Shown here piece after piece: positions 46,474 to 55,573 of a DNA stretch of 64,000 nucleotides. The notes under the pieces were generated by a model that was not told the origin of the DNA, searched no databases, and worked only from the letters and a program-made list of their open reading frames with translations. The DNA is from an uncultured Acidobacteriota bacterium (GTDB lineage: Bacteria; Acidobacteriota; UBA6911; CAINFC01), in NCBI GenBank assembly GCA_903847975.1, contig CAINFC010000138.1, positions 1 to 64,000 of the forward strand, written 5' to 3'. Numbering within the stretch: position 1 is the stretch's first letter; every line of letters starts with the position of its first letter. A program made the translations under genes and the position numbers.

Positions 46474-47913
46474 TTATCTTCCTTCCGTCGTTTGGTCCGG
46501 CTGCAGGATCCGCACCCCATAGCCGCGCATGGGGATGCGCAGCCCGCCCCCCTCGACTTTGAGGCGGAGGCCGCCGGCTTTCTCGACGAAGGTCTTTCCG
46601 TCCAGGCTTTTCAGGCCGCTGATTTTTCCCACGAGAGGATCCGGGCTCTCGTTGACCACCAGCAGCCAGGTTTCCTGGCCTACCTGCTTGGGAAGCACCT
46701 GGACGGTCTGGTCGACCGACCACAGAGTCTCCTCAAATCCGGCCGACCATCGGATCGGAGCGTCCGGTGCGCTCCACACCTCCTGCCGGGAGGCGATCTC
46801 CCCGACGGTGTCGAGCAGCTCTCTCCAGAGTACGGAATCCTTTTCCGCGGAAAAGGAACCCCAGTAAAGGATCCCCCTGGCTCCCCGCACGATGGCGTCG
46901 TAGGCCATGAAGCGCGTTTCGTCCCGGGTCGGCCGGTGAAGCTCCCGCCGTATTTCCGGAGAGCTTTCCGTCTTGATATCGCCCCAGCCGAATCCCTGCA
47001 GCACCATCCACACCGGCTTTCCGGGAGCCGCCCGGGCCATGCGCACGGTATAGGCGCCCACAGAGGAGAGAGACTGATCCGTCAGGTCCGAGTGCCGCAG
47101 GAAACGGGAGAGCGGCGCGGGGTAGATGTCGCATCCCACAATGTCGGCGGCCCGGTTGAAGGCCGCCAGCTGCGGGATCTGGTTGCGGGGGGCGTGGTTC
47201 ATCCAGACCGGGTGGTCGGCGTCCAGCGATTTCAGGAACTCGTATCCCTGTCGGAATCCACGGCTCATTTCCGCGGCCCGGCGGGGAGCGGCGGAAACGT
47301 ACTGCGCGGGCTCCGGCGGCGACTGTCCCAGCTTTTTCCAGAGGGCGTCGGCCCGCTGTTCCCCCGCGGCAAACTCCGCCTGCCGGTAGAGGTCCGCGAT
47401 GGCCTGGCATTCGGTCTCCATCTCCTTTCGGCGCTCGGCATCGGGAAGGGAAGAGATGGCTTTCTGAAAAAACGTCATTTCCTTGCGAACCCGGTAGAGC
47501 CAGGGATCCTGCCAGCTGTTCCAGAGGGCTTCGTCCGGTACCTCCCAGACCAGAAGGGCGGGATGCCCGGAAAAGTCCCGGAGGAGCGCTCTCAGTTTCT
47601 CCTTCCTTTCTTCGGCGGACCGGCTGAAATCGATGTTCATCCCGGTGTTGATCCAGGCGCCCATCCCGGATTGCTGCAGCCGGTCCAGGTCCTTTTTTTC
47701 GGCTCCCGACCGGACCAGGTTAAATCCGGCGGAAGCCACCTGGCGCAGCGCCTCGTCCTCTTTGGGGTTTTCGTAGAGGCCCAGCAAAAAGGCCCTCCGG
47801 CCGTTGATCCGGGCCATGCCGTCTTTTTCGATTTTGAGCGAGCCCCCGGACACCTCGTCGTGGGCCAGCAGCAAAAAGCCCAGGAGCCCCAGTACCAGTC
47901 TGTTTCTGTTCAC
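46474..47913 (-). CDS. Putative exported glycoside hydrolase (TIM-barrel type)
   Basis: A 479-residue protein beginning at GTG 47913 with AGGAGAAGG upstream; the longer frame to 48027 lacks a ribosome-binding site. After a signal sequence (RLVLGLLGFLLLAHDEVSGG) it shows a TIM-barrel-like layout: NGRRAFLLGLYENP, GFNLVRSG, HPALLVWEVPDEALW (possible catalytic Glu or Asp), DIVGCDIYPAP, and YWGSFSAEKDS, then a beta-sandwich end. These fit clan A glycosidases but no CAZy family can be named. It starts the unit with the epimerase and NHL protein A. Confidence 0.68.
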   Translation of the reverse strand: MNRNRLVLGLLGFLLLAHDEVSGGSLKIEKDGMARINGRRAFLLGLYENPKEDEALRQVASAGFNLVRSGAEKKDLDRLQQSGMGAWINTGMNIDFSRSAEERKEKLRALLRDFSGHPALLVWEVPDEALWNSWQDPWLYRVRKEMTFFQKAISSLPDAERRKEMETECQAIADLYRQAEFAAGEQRADALWKKLGQSPPEPAQYVSAAPRRAAEMSRGFRQGYEFLKSLDADHPVWMNHAPRNQIPQLAAFNRAADIVGCDIYPAPLSRFLRHSDLTDQSLSSVGAYTVRMARAAPGKPVWMVLQGFGWGDIKTESSPEIRRELHRPTRDETRFMAYDAIVRGARGILYWGSFSAEKDSVLWRELLDTVGEIASRQEVWSAPDAPIRWSAGFEETLWSVDQTVQVLPKQVGQETWLLVVNESPDPLVGKISGLKSLDGKTFVEKAGGLRLKVEGGGLRIPMRGYGVRILQPDQTTEGR

Positions 47914-47968
47914 CTGCCTTCTCCTCTTCCTTTCGTCGCCGCGTTGGGGAGTCAAGGAATAATACCTC

Positions 47969-47997
47969 AAACCCTTCCGCTGCCGACGGAAGGGTTT
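47969..47997. promoter_or_regulatory. Perfect 11-bp inverted repeat, candidate operator
   Basis: AAACCCTTCCG (47969-47979) and CGGAAGGGTTT (47987-47997) are perfect complements with a 7-base loop. It sits between two divergent units and directly abuts the -35 box of the rightward promoter. Neither strand shows a U-tract after it, so an operator is more likely than a terminator. Confidence 0.5.
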
Positions 47998-47999
47998 GC

Positions 48000-48028
48000 T
48001 TGACTTGTCCGGTGGCGATCTATACAAT
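48000..48028 (+). promoter_or_regulatory. Sigma-70-type promoter for NHL protein B
   Basis: TTGACT at 48000-48005 and TACAAT at 48023-48028 are exactly 17 bases apart. The transcript start would be about 75 bases before ATG 48112. Confidence 0.7.
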
Positions 48029-48111
48029 CAGCAGCATCTTGACCCGTGAAGTGCGCTTTTTGGAAAACGGTCTTCCCGGGAGTCACATTTTTATTCTAAG
48101 CGGAGGTTTAC

Positions 48112-49374
48112 ATGAAGTTTCGTACCATAGGGATCCTGCTGCTTCTTCTGGCGCCGGTACTGCCGGCGGCGGAAGCGGTCACTCCTTTTCACCGGGCGGT
48201 AATCAAGCCTTCCCTGGTCCGGCTGCAGCCGGGGCAGGAGCAGAAGTTCAAAGTCGTCATTCTGGCCACCCGTTTGATGGCGGCGGCGGCCCCGGCCGGC
48301 GTGCGCTGGTCGGTCAACAATATTCCGGGAGGGAATGCCGAACTGGGTACGATCGATGCCCAGGGGCTTTACCGGGCACCGGCAAAGACCCCGGTTCCTT
48401 ATGAGGTCCATATCTGCGGCGAAGTGACCGGCTCGGCAAACCGTTTCGTGTGGGGGACTGTCCTGCTGGGGGACCCGTCGCCGGCCTACAAAATCATCGG
48501 TACCTGGGGAGAAGCCACCGGTCCGGACAGCCGTCTGAAGGAGCCCCACGGCATCAGCATTGACCGGCAGGGGAACCTGCTGATTGCCGATCAGGGAGCC
48601 GGGCGGATTTTCCGCTACAGCAAGGACGGGAAATTTTTGGCGGAAATCGGAAAAGGCAGGGGAAGCGAGGACGGACAGTTTACCGAACCCCGTTATGCAA
48701 CGGTGGATTCCGCGGGCAACATTTTCGTGACCGACCTGAAAGGGGACCGGCCGCGGCTGCAGGTGTTCGATCCCCAGGGGAATTTCCTGCGGATTTTTGC
48801 GGAAAAGGGGATGAAAGACGGCATGATATTGCGCGGGCACGGCCTCTGGTTCGACAGCAAGGGACGGCTTTTTGCCACGGATGTGGACAACATGCGGGTC
48901 ATTGTCTTTGAGCCCTCCGGCAAGCCCCTGTTCCACTGGGGCAAAGACGGGCCGGATCCCGGGGATTTCAATGCGCCGCACGGTCTTTACCTGGATGCCA
49001 ACGACGATGTCTTCGTCAACGGCTATTACGGCCCCACCCTGAAATTCACCTCCGACGGCCATTTTCTCTTCTGGTTCGCGCACGGGGATCCGCCGGACGG
49101 CTCGGTCTATTTCCACAGCATGACCGGCGACCGCTGGGGGAACGCCTATCTGACGGTGCGGACCAAGGCGGGCTACGGCGGCGCTTTCGAGAGCAACCAG
49201 GGCAGGAAGGTGAGCATCGCCAAGTACAACAACAACGGCGATTTCATCTGCAACCTGAGCCTCAGCGTTCCCGAGCACACCGAAAGCTGGTGCGCCGTGG
49301 ACCAGGACGGAACCATCTACGCTCTCTACAAGAGCAAAGCCAAGGCCGGGGTGGAAATTTTCCGCCAGAATTAA
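48112..49374 (+). CDS. Exported NHL-repeat beta-propeller protein B
   Basis: A 420-residue exported protein with signal peptide (MKFRTIGILLLLLAPVLPAAEA), an Ig-like N-terminal domain of about 110 residues (PSLVRLQPGQEQKFKV...VRWSVNN) and six NHL blades (EPHGISIDRQGNLLIADQGAGRIFRY and so on). The blades parallel those of protein A, including the KFLAEIGKG/KFLAEIGRG segment, so the two are paralogues in divergent units. GCGGAGG precedes ATG 48112. Ligand or activity is unknown. Confidence 0.83.
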   Translation: MKFRTIGILLLLLAPVLPAAEAVTPFHRAVIKPSLVRLQPGQEQKFKVVILATRLMAAAAPAGVRWSVNNIPGGNAELGTIDAQGLYRAPAKTPVPYEVHICGEVTGSANRFVWGTVLLGDPSPAYKIIGTWGEATGPDSRLKEPHGISIDRQGNLLIADQGAGRIFRYSKDGKFLAEIGKGRGSEDGQFTEPRYATVDSAGNIFVTDLKGDRPRLQVFDPQGNFLRIFAEKGMKDGMILRGHGLWFDSKGRLFATDVDNMRVIVFEPSGKPLFHWGKDGPDPGDFNAPHGLYLDANDDVFVNGYYGPTLKFTSDGHFLFWFAHGDPPDGSVYFHSMTGDRWGNAYLTVRTKAGYGGAFESNQGRKVSIAKYNNNGDFICNLSLSVPEHTESWCAVDQDGTIYALYKSKAKAGVEIFRQN

Positions 49375-49403
49375 GGAAGCCGGGATCCTGGTTAAACGGA
49401 AAC

Positions 49404-49445
49404 AGCGGATTTTACGGATCCCACCGGATCGGATCCGCTTTTTCT
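49404..49445 (+). terminator. Terminator after NHL protein B
   Basis: AGCGGAT (49404-49410) and ATCCGCT (49433-49439) can pair over a GC-rich loop and are followed by TTTTTCT. It overlaps the start of the convergent sulfatase 3' end. Confidence 0.5.
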
Positions 49446-51045
49446 ATTGCGGGAGGGGACCGGACATGGGCGGGCTTTCAAAAAATTTTCCGCCGTCGGC
49501 CAGGCGGGGATCGCCGGTGCGCTTCAGTTCGTCCATCAGCCGCTTTTCCATGTCGGCGCGCGCCTTGGCGTATCCGGGATCGGCGGCGACGTTGACCGTC
49601 TGGTCCGGATCCCGGCGCAGGTCGAAAAGCTGTTCGCCGGGGCGCTTCCCAAAGGCGTAATCATAGTGCCACTTCCACTGCGCGTCGTTGCGCCGGCCGA
49701 AAAGCCATGATTTAGTCGGGCTGGCGTCCATGTCCGCAAAGCAGACAAAGGTGTTCTGCTCCACGGACTCGAGCGAAGGCGCGTCGGCATCGCCGGTGAA
49801 TTGGGGACTGCCCATCGGCCAGCGGTCCGGTGCGAAGTTGCGGACATAGAGGAAGTCCGCGGTGCGCAGGGCGCGGTGAGGGTACGGCAGAAATTCTTCC
49901 CGCGCCGCGGCCACGTGACGCTCGCGCCCGGTTACCACCCAGGTGCGCCCCGGGTCGACCTGCCCGGATCGGTCCGATTGCAGCACGTTCAGAAAACTGC
50001 GGCCGGTCATCACGGCCGGCGGCTTCACGCCGCCGATCTCGAGGAAGGTGGGGGCCAGGTCTACCAGGTTTACGAAATCATCGACCACCCGGCCGCCTTT
50101 TCCGCCGGGGACGCGCGCCAGGAGCGCCACCCCGACGCCGAAGTCGTAGAGGTTGCATTTTCCTCCGGGTACGCCGGGCATTCCGTGGTCCCCGCTGATC
50201 ACGAGGATCGTTTGGTCGAGCTCGCCGATCGCTTCGAGCTTCTGCAGCAGCACCCCCACGCCGGCGTCCCAGGCCTGGATCTCCCCCATGTAATCCGTGT
50301 AGTCGGCGCGCACCTCCGGTACGTCGGGCATGAACTTCGGCAGCCGGCCGCGGACCGCATCCGGCTCAATGCCCCAGAGCGCCTTGCCCGATCCTTTTTC
50401 GTACTTCCGATGGGTGAGGGTCGGCCCGAACCAGTAGCAGAACGGCTGGCCCGGTTTGCGGTCGGCCAGGAAAGCCTGGAAGTTGTCGGCTACCTGGCCG
50501 AGCAGCTTTGCTTTGGCCTCCGCGAACGTCATCCCCTGGCGCACCATCCGGGTGGCATTCTCGGAGAAATCGTTGAAGTCCCGCCCCGCCTTCTCGTAAG
50601 CGTGCTGCTGGCCACCGTACGGGGCATCCACCGGCGTGCCGGGGCTCCAGACCTTGTAGCTCTTGCCGATGTGATAGCCGGCGTCGCGCAGCAGCAGCGG
50701 GTAGCTGGGGATGGCGGGGTCCCACTGCGCCCCCTGGAGAATCGCACCGCGCCCGGTTCGGAAGAAATACTGTCCGGACAGAAGCGAGCTGCGGCACGGA
50801 GTGCAGCTCGGCGCGGTGACGAAGGCATTTTTAAAAAGAACGCCTTCCCGGGCGATGCGGTCGATGTTCGGGGTTTTGAGAATCGGATTGATGGAGGGTC
50901 GGGTCTCCACCGCGGAGTAGCAGTTGGCGTACCGGCCCCAGTCGTCGGCGAAGAGGAAGAGGATGTTGGGCCGCCGGGCCGCGGCAGCCAGGGAAGCAGA
51001 GCACAGGAAAAGAAAGGCCAGGGATCGAATGATGGCGTGTTTCAT
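49444..51045 (-). CDS. Exported sulfatase
   Basis: A 533-residue type I sulfatase with a signal peptide. It has the metal-binding FADDWG (Asp34-Asp35), the formylglycine site CTPCR at 81-85 (Cys81 is converted to formylglycine by a separate enzyme), and SGDHGMPG later on. GGGAG precedes ATG 51045. It removes sulfate from a polysaccharide, glycosaminoglycan or small molecule. It is the last of three same-strand genes (GH3, LarA-like, sulfatase), suggesting coordinated use of a sulfated glycan. No formylglycine-generating enzyme is in the window. Confidence 0.92.
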   Translation of the reverse strand: MKHAIIRSLAFLFLCSASLAAAARRPNILFLFADDWGRYANCYSAVETRPSINPILKTPNIDRIAREGVLFKNAFVTAPSCTPCRSSLLSGQYFFRTGRGAILQGAQWDPAIPSYPLLLRDAGYHIGKSYKVWSPGTPVDAPYGGQQHAYEKAGRDFNDFSENATRMVRQGMTFAEAKAKLLGQVADNFQAFLADRKPGQPFCYWFGPTLTHRKYEKGSGKALWGIEPDAVRGRLPKFMPDVPEVRADYTDYMGEIQAWDAGVGVLLQKLEAIGELDQTILVISGDHGMPGVPGGKCNLYDFGVGVALLARVPGGKGGRVVDDFVNLVDLAPTFLEIGGVKPPAVMTGRSFLNVLQSDRSGQVDPGRTWVVTGRERHVAAAREEFLPYPHRALRTADFLYVRNFAPDRWPMGSPQFTGDADAPSLESVEQNTFVCFADMDASPTKSWLFGRRNDAQWKWHYDYAFGKRPGEQLFDLRRDPDQTVNVAADPGYAKARADMEKRLMDELKRTGDPRLADGGKFFESPPMSGPLPQ

Positions 51046-51103
51046 GTTATCTCCCAAACAGTAAGACAAGGCGTATGCCCGCTGCAACCGCCGCGGTGCA
51101 CCG

Positions 51104-52555
51104 CTAAGTGAGGTTTCCGTCGCAGTCGAAGGTCATTTCGGCGGCGGGTCCCGCCACGCGCATGCCCGGCTTTCGCCGCGCTTCGTCGGCCAGGTTCTCC
51201 GAAACCAGCAGCCGGTCGAGCGACAGGGTATTCCGGATTCGCATCAGCCGCACCTGGCGCGGATTGCCTATCAGGCAGGTCTTGATTGCCGCCTGGACGG
51301 CCTGCCGGTCGTTGCGCATGACCATCGGTATCTTCCCGCCGACGATGGTGGTGGAGGTCAGCAGGTTGCAGTAGGTTTCGATCAGGTTGAATTTCCGCAG
51401 CACCCGCTCGGTGGTGAAGTCGGCGTTGCCCAGGCCGGTGGCGTTGCCGTCGGAGGGCGCGGTGATGTCCAGTACCGCAATGCGGGTGATTCGCGGGTCC
51501 CGGTCGGTGAGCGGCACATCCGCCGTGGCGTAACGGCCGACGACGTTGGGGTCGAAGCCCGCGCCGGAAATGTTCTTGCCGATCTCGTCGATGATCAGGA
51601 CGTCGAGCGGGCTGATGGGCACCACCGGCATGAGCCTGCGGGCCTCCACAAGAAGGGCCGGCTCCCGCTGCGGGATCTCTGCGGCCGGGAGGACTTCCAG
51701 CCGGCAGGTCTCGTGATAGGCGTTTTCCACCAGCCCGACGCCGAAGAGGATCCTGCCGGAGGCCAGCGTAGCCCGGCAGAGGGCGATCAGGTTGTGCTCC
51801 ATGCGGCCGTATCCCAGGGTGTGGCAGGTCTCAGCCCCCTTCTGCTTGCCCACTCCGATCACGATCATCTTGGACAGTCCGCTCTCGATCGTCCCCCGGA
51901 ACGAAGTGTGCGGCTTGATACGGTTTACGACAACGATGCCGTCCGCCTGGGCGGCGATGGCGTCGACATAGGCCGGCAGGCCGTCGGGTGTCGTTCCCAC
52001 CCGCACTACTTCCATGGTTGCCCGGATCGGCACGCCCATGGCATCTTCGGTGAACCCCATGTTCTTCAGCACGCCCCTCTGGCCTTCCGCCGTGGCACCC
52101 CCGTGGCTGCCCATGGCCGGAAACAGGAACGGTACCGCGCCGGCCTTCTTCAGCTCTTCGATCAGTGTCCGGGTGACCAGGGGCAGGTTGGCGATGCCCC
52201 GGCTGCCGGCGCCCACCGCCACTTTCATCCCCGGCCGGATGCCCGCCAGCACGCCGCCGGATCGCAGTTTCTCCCGCAACACCCGGGCCACATCGGCAAG
52301 CACCGGGCGATCGAAGGTCATTTCGACCGGCACCATCCTCGGCAGGGGAGTGTCCTGCAGAATGGAGTGGATGGGCGAGTCGGGCGGATTGGCCAGGTTG
52401 GCCGGCAGGGTCGTGGCCTCCGGGGGCGGGGCGGAGCCCGCTTCGATTGCGGCGAAGGCCGGATGGGTGCCGGCCAGGGCCAGCAGGGCGCCCGAGGAGG
52501 CCGCCCGGGCGGCAAAAGCTCTTCGACTGGACACGTCAGGATGGTTGTGTTTCAT
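51104..52555 (-). CDS. Tat-exported LarA-like (DUF2088) protein
   Basis: A 483-residue protein of the LarA N-terminal domain family, with segments resembling the nickel-pincer racemase site (MGSHGGAT, IKPHTSFRGTIESGLSKM, IDEIGKNISGAGFDPNVVGR). It starts with a twin-arginine signal (SSRRAFAARAASSGALLALAGT), unexpected because LarA is usually cytoplasmic with a cofactor made by LarB, LarC and LarE, none of which is seen here. LarA homologues racemise or epimerise 2-hydroxyacids, so a sugar-acid substrate from the neighbouring GH3 and sulfatase pathway is plausible. The start at 52555 lacks a strong ribosome-binding site. Confidence 0.8.
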   Translation of the reverse strand: MKHNHPDVSSRRAFAARAASSGALLALAGTHPAFAAIEAGSAPPPEATTLPANLANPPDSPIHSILQDTPLPRMVPVEMTFDRPVLADVARVLREKLRSGGVLAGIRPGMKVAVGAGSRGIANLPLVTRTLIEELKKAGAVPFLFPAMGSHGGATAEGQRGVLKNMGFTEDAMGVPIRATMEVVRVGTTPDGLPAYVDAIAAQADGIVVVNRIKPHTSFRGTIESGLSKMIVIGVGKQKGAETCHTLGYGRMEHNLIALCRATLASGRILFGVGLVENAYHETCRLEVLPAAEIPQREPALLVEARRLMPVVPISPLDVLIIDEIGKNISGAGFDPNVVGRYATADVPLTDRDPRITRIAVLDITAPSDGNATGLGNADFTTERVLRKFNLIETYCNLLTSTTIVGGKIPMVMRNDRQAVQAAIKTCLIGNPRQVRLMRIRNTLSLDRLLVSENLADEARRKPGMRVAGPAAEMTFDCDGNLT

Positions 52556-52613
52556 GATTGGGCCCGATCGATACAAAAGGGTTAAGGGACACGATACAAC
52601 GATCTTTGGGATT

Positions 52614-55214
52614 TCACTTTTCCAGGACAAACCATTTTTTCAGGCGGATATCGCGGGAAGAGCTGCCGATCAGCACCTGAAACCGCCCGGGTTCGGCCAC
52701 CCAGCCCCGCGCCGCGGGATCGTAAAAACTCAGATCCTGTGCGGCGATCCGGAACCGGACCTGCCGGCTTTCTCCCGCTCGGAGGCCGACCCGGGCGAAG
52801 CCCTTCAGGGATTTTACTTCCCGCTCCACGCGGGCGGTTTCATCCTGGAGATACAGCTCGACGATTTCGTCCGCATCCATTTTCCCCGTGTTGCGGACGG
52901 TCAGGCGGACGTCGAGGCTGTCCCCGGGTTTCATCGCCGGCTTATCCAGTTCGAGGTCGGAGTATTCGAAGCTTGTATAGGACAGCCCGAAGCCGAACGG
53001 AAAAAGAGGTTCTATGTTTTCCTTGTCGAAGTGGCGGTAGCCGACAAAAATTCCCTCCCTGTAATCGGCGACCGACTTGGTTCCCGGATAGGTGCCGTAG
53101 GCCGGGTGATCTTCCCATCGTTTCATCAGGGTGATGGGCAGCTTGCCGGAAGGGCTGATCCGGCCGAACAGAATATCGGCCAGGGCATTGCCCCCTTCCT
53201 GCCCAGGGTAAAAAGCCTCGATGACCGCCGGGACCTTGTCTATCCAGGCGCTCATCAGGATCGGCGTGGCATTGTTGAGCACGACCACGGTACGCGGGTT
53301 GGCGCGGACGACGGCATCCAGGAGCTCCCGTTGCTTTTGGGGCAGGGCCAGATCCTCCCGGTCCGTCGATTCCCCTTCCAGGTCTTTGTTCAGGCCGAGA
53401 CACAGCACGACGCAATCGCTTTTCCGGGCCAGCCGGACGGCGCTTTCCAGCTTGTTTTCCGGTTCGATCGGCGCCAGTCCCAGCCGGCAGCTGGCGCTGC
53501 CCATATTCTCATAGAACTCCACTTTCAGGTCGTAAAGACGATCGGCCTCCATACGGACCGGTACAATTTTGAATCTGCCCGGCCGTGAGTCGATCCAGTA
53601 GTCGATAATCTTTTTCCCGTCCAGGTAAAGCCGGACGCCGTTGTCGGCCGCCAGTCCGATTTCATACCATCCGCTGCCCGGGGAGCGGAATTTGCCGGTC
53701 CAGCGCGCGGACCAGTGATTGAGGTTTACAGTGGCCGGGTCCGGAGAGCCTTTTTGCCCGGGATCGCGTCCGTCACCGTAGCCCCAGCTAAAATCGACCG
53801 AGGGTTCCGTGCGGGTCAGTACGGGCTGCCCTTCGAGATCCCGATTGTTAAAGTATTCCCCTTTGATTCCGGACGTTCCGTCCGGCAGCAGGTAATAGCG
53901 CGCTTCTGCGACCGGAAGTTCCAGCCGTTCGAGGGCGATGCCGCGCTCGAACGCGACGGCGGTTTTCCCTTTGGTTTGGGCCGCAATTCCCTCGTAAGGG
54001 GAAATACCGTAGTTGCCTTGCAGAAATCCGCTTCCGCCCCCGGACATCTGGGCCACATCGCCGTTCGGACCGATGACCCCGATGGATTGAATTTTTTCCG
54101 GGTCCAGGGGCAGGAAGTTGCGGTCATTTTTCAGAAGAACGATGCTTTTCCGGGCGGCCTCGAGGGCCAGAGCGCGTCTTTCGGGCGTATCGGACGGACC
54201 GTAATCCGCCTTGGCTTTATCGAACAGCTGCGCTTTGAACATGACCCGCAGCAGACGCCGGACTTTGTCATCGAGAACCTTTTCCTCCACCTGCCCGGCC
54301 CGGATTGCCTTGCGCAGCGGGTCTCCGTAGTAAAGGGCCACCGGCATTTCCAGGTCCAGACCCGCATGGGCCATTTTTACCGTGGAGCGCGCGCCGCCCC
54401 AGTCGGAAACGACCGCCCCGGTGAAGCCCCAGTCTTTTTTCAGAATCTCGTTCAGCAGGTGGTTGTTTTCGCAGCCGTAGTCGCCGTTGATCGAGTTGTA
54501 GGCGGCCATGATCGTCCAGGTATCCGCCTCCTGCACCGCGGCCTGGAGGGCCGGAAGGTAAATCTCCCGCAGGGCGCGTTCGCTGACCCGGACGTCCACG
54601 TCAAAGCGGTTCCATTCCTGGTTGTTGACGGCCATCACTTTGGTGCAGGTGATGATATTTTTGCTCTGCACCCCTTTCACGAATTCGACGCACATGCGGG
54701 CGGTCAGATAGGGATCCTCGCTGAAAAGCTCAAACGCCCGGCCTCCGAAAGGGGTGCGGATAATGTTGATCATCGGCGCCAGAAACATGTCGGCTTTGGC
54801 GATATGGGTTTCTTCCCCCATGTTCTCCGCCACCCGGCGCATCAGGCCGATGTCGAATGCAGCCGCCAGGTTGATGGTGGCCGAGTAATTCGTCGATTTG
54901 CCGGCCCGGTTGGGGCCGATGCCCCCGTCGGTCATGACAATTTCCGGAATGCCAAGCCGCGGGATGGCTTTGGTTTTAAACCCGAGGCCGCTCACCAGTT
55001 CGATTTTTTCCTCGAGGGTCATACGAGTGAGCAGGCCCTCCACCCTGGATTCCAGCGAATCGTCCTCGCTGCGATGGTTCTGGCAGGATTGCGTCGCCGG
55101 CAGGGCCAGAATCAATGCCAGAATAACGCGCCAGGAGACAGCTCTCCCGATTGTTCCCGACGCCCTGATCCCCCTGCCGACTTTGCCATGTTCCCATCTT
55201 TTTCCGGGTGCCAT
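52614..55214 (-). CDS. Exported glycoside hydrolase family 3 with PA14 domain
   Basis: An 866-residue beta-glucosidase-type GH3 enzyme. The TIM barrel carries the nucleophile Asp271 in VVSDWGG and the substrate-binding segment VMAVNNQEWNRF; the second domain follows with a PA14 insertion (about 430-560; WTGKFRSPGSGWYEIGLAADNGVRLYLDG) and a C-terminal fibronectin-III-like domain. The usual KHF of the KHFAxNN motif reads TKVM here. AGGAGAAAAACGAA precedes ATG 55214, and a promoter lies just upstream. It starts the GH3 - LarA-like - sulfatase operon and probably cleaves terminal beta-linked sugars. Confidence 0.92.
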   Translation of the reverse strand: MAPGKRWEHGKVGRGIRASGTIGRAVSWRVILALILALPATQSCQNHRSEDDSLESRVEGLLTRMTLEEKIELVSGLGFKTKAIPRLGIPEIVMTDGGIGPNRAGKSTNYSATINLAAAFDIGLMRRVAENMGEETHIAKADMFLAPMINIIRTPFGGRAFELFSEDPYLTARMCVEFVKGVQSKNIITCTKVMAVNNQEWNRFDVDVRVSERALREIYLPALQAAVQEADTWTIMAAYNSINGDYGCENNHLLNEILKKDWGFTGAVVSDWGGARSTVKMAHAGLDLEMPVALYYGDPLRKAIRAGQVEEKVLDDKVRRLLRVMFKAQLFDKAKADYGPSDTPERRALALEAARKSIVLLKNDRNFLPLDPEKIQSIGVIGPNGDVAQMSGGGSGFLQGNYGISPYEGIAAQTKGKTAVAFERGIALERLELPVAEARYYLLPDGTSGIKGEYFNNRDLEGQPVLTRTEPSVDFSWGYGDGRDPGQKGSPDPATVNLNHWSARWTGKFRSPGSGWYEIGLAADNGVRLYLDGKKIIDYWIDSRPGRFKIVPVRMEADRLYDLKVEFYENMGSASCRLGLAPIEPENKLESAVRLARKSDCVVLCLGLNKDLEGESTDREDLALPQKQRELLDAVVRANPRTVVVLNNATPILMSAWIDKVPAVIEAFYPGQEGGNALADILFGRISPSGKLPITLMKRWEDHPAYGTYPGTKSVADYREGIFVGYRHFDKENIEPLFPFGFGLSYTSFEYSDLELDKPAMKPGDSLDVRLTVRNTGKMDADEIVELYLQDETARVEREVKSLKGFARVGLRAGESRQVRFRIAAQDLSFYDPAARGWVAEPGRFQVLIGSSSRDIRLKKWFVLEK

Positions 55215-55238
55215 TTCGTTTTTCTCCTGTATCCCGGG

Positions 55239-55268
55239 AATATAGCGGGATTGCCGAAGGGAAGTCAA
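55239..55268 (-). promoter_or_regulatory. Sigma-70-type promoter for the GH3 operon
   Basis: On the minus strand TTGACT (complement of 55263-55268) and TATATT (complement of 55239-55244) are 18 bases apart, giving a transcript start about 15-20 bases before ATG 55214. Confidence 0.65.
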
Positions 55269-55360
55269 ACGCGGAGCCCGGTTGATAATTTTTCCACAAA
55301 CCGGGAGCGGCCCAGCGGGCCAAAGGCCGGGCCGGCCGCCGGGAAACTGCATCGAAGTCC

Positions 55361-55390
55361 TTGACAATGATTACCACAACGTAGTTAAAT
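55361..55390 (+). promoter_or_regulatory. Sigma-70-type promoter candidate
   Basis: A perfect TTGACA at 55361-55366 is followed after 18 bases by TTAAAT (55385-55390). It would serve the small exported protein gene at 55574 with a leader of about 180 bases. Confidence 0.5.
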
Positions 55391-55573
55391 CAAACCAAAC
55401 AGTGTTCTGTCGGAAAGACCGTGGGAGGTTCCGGGTACAGGGCCAGCGGCTGATACCGGCCGGCTTGCCCCCTGCATGGGCATTGATTCCTGGTGACGCA
55501 GGCATTCGGGATGGGTTTGCCGCGATGCCCTTTCCTTTCCGCCGGGATACCTTTATTCCCGATAGGAGATGCA

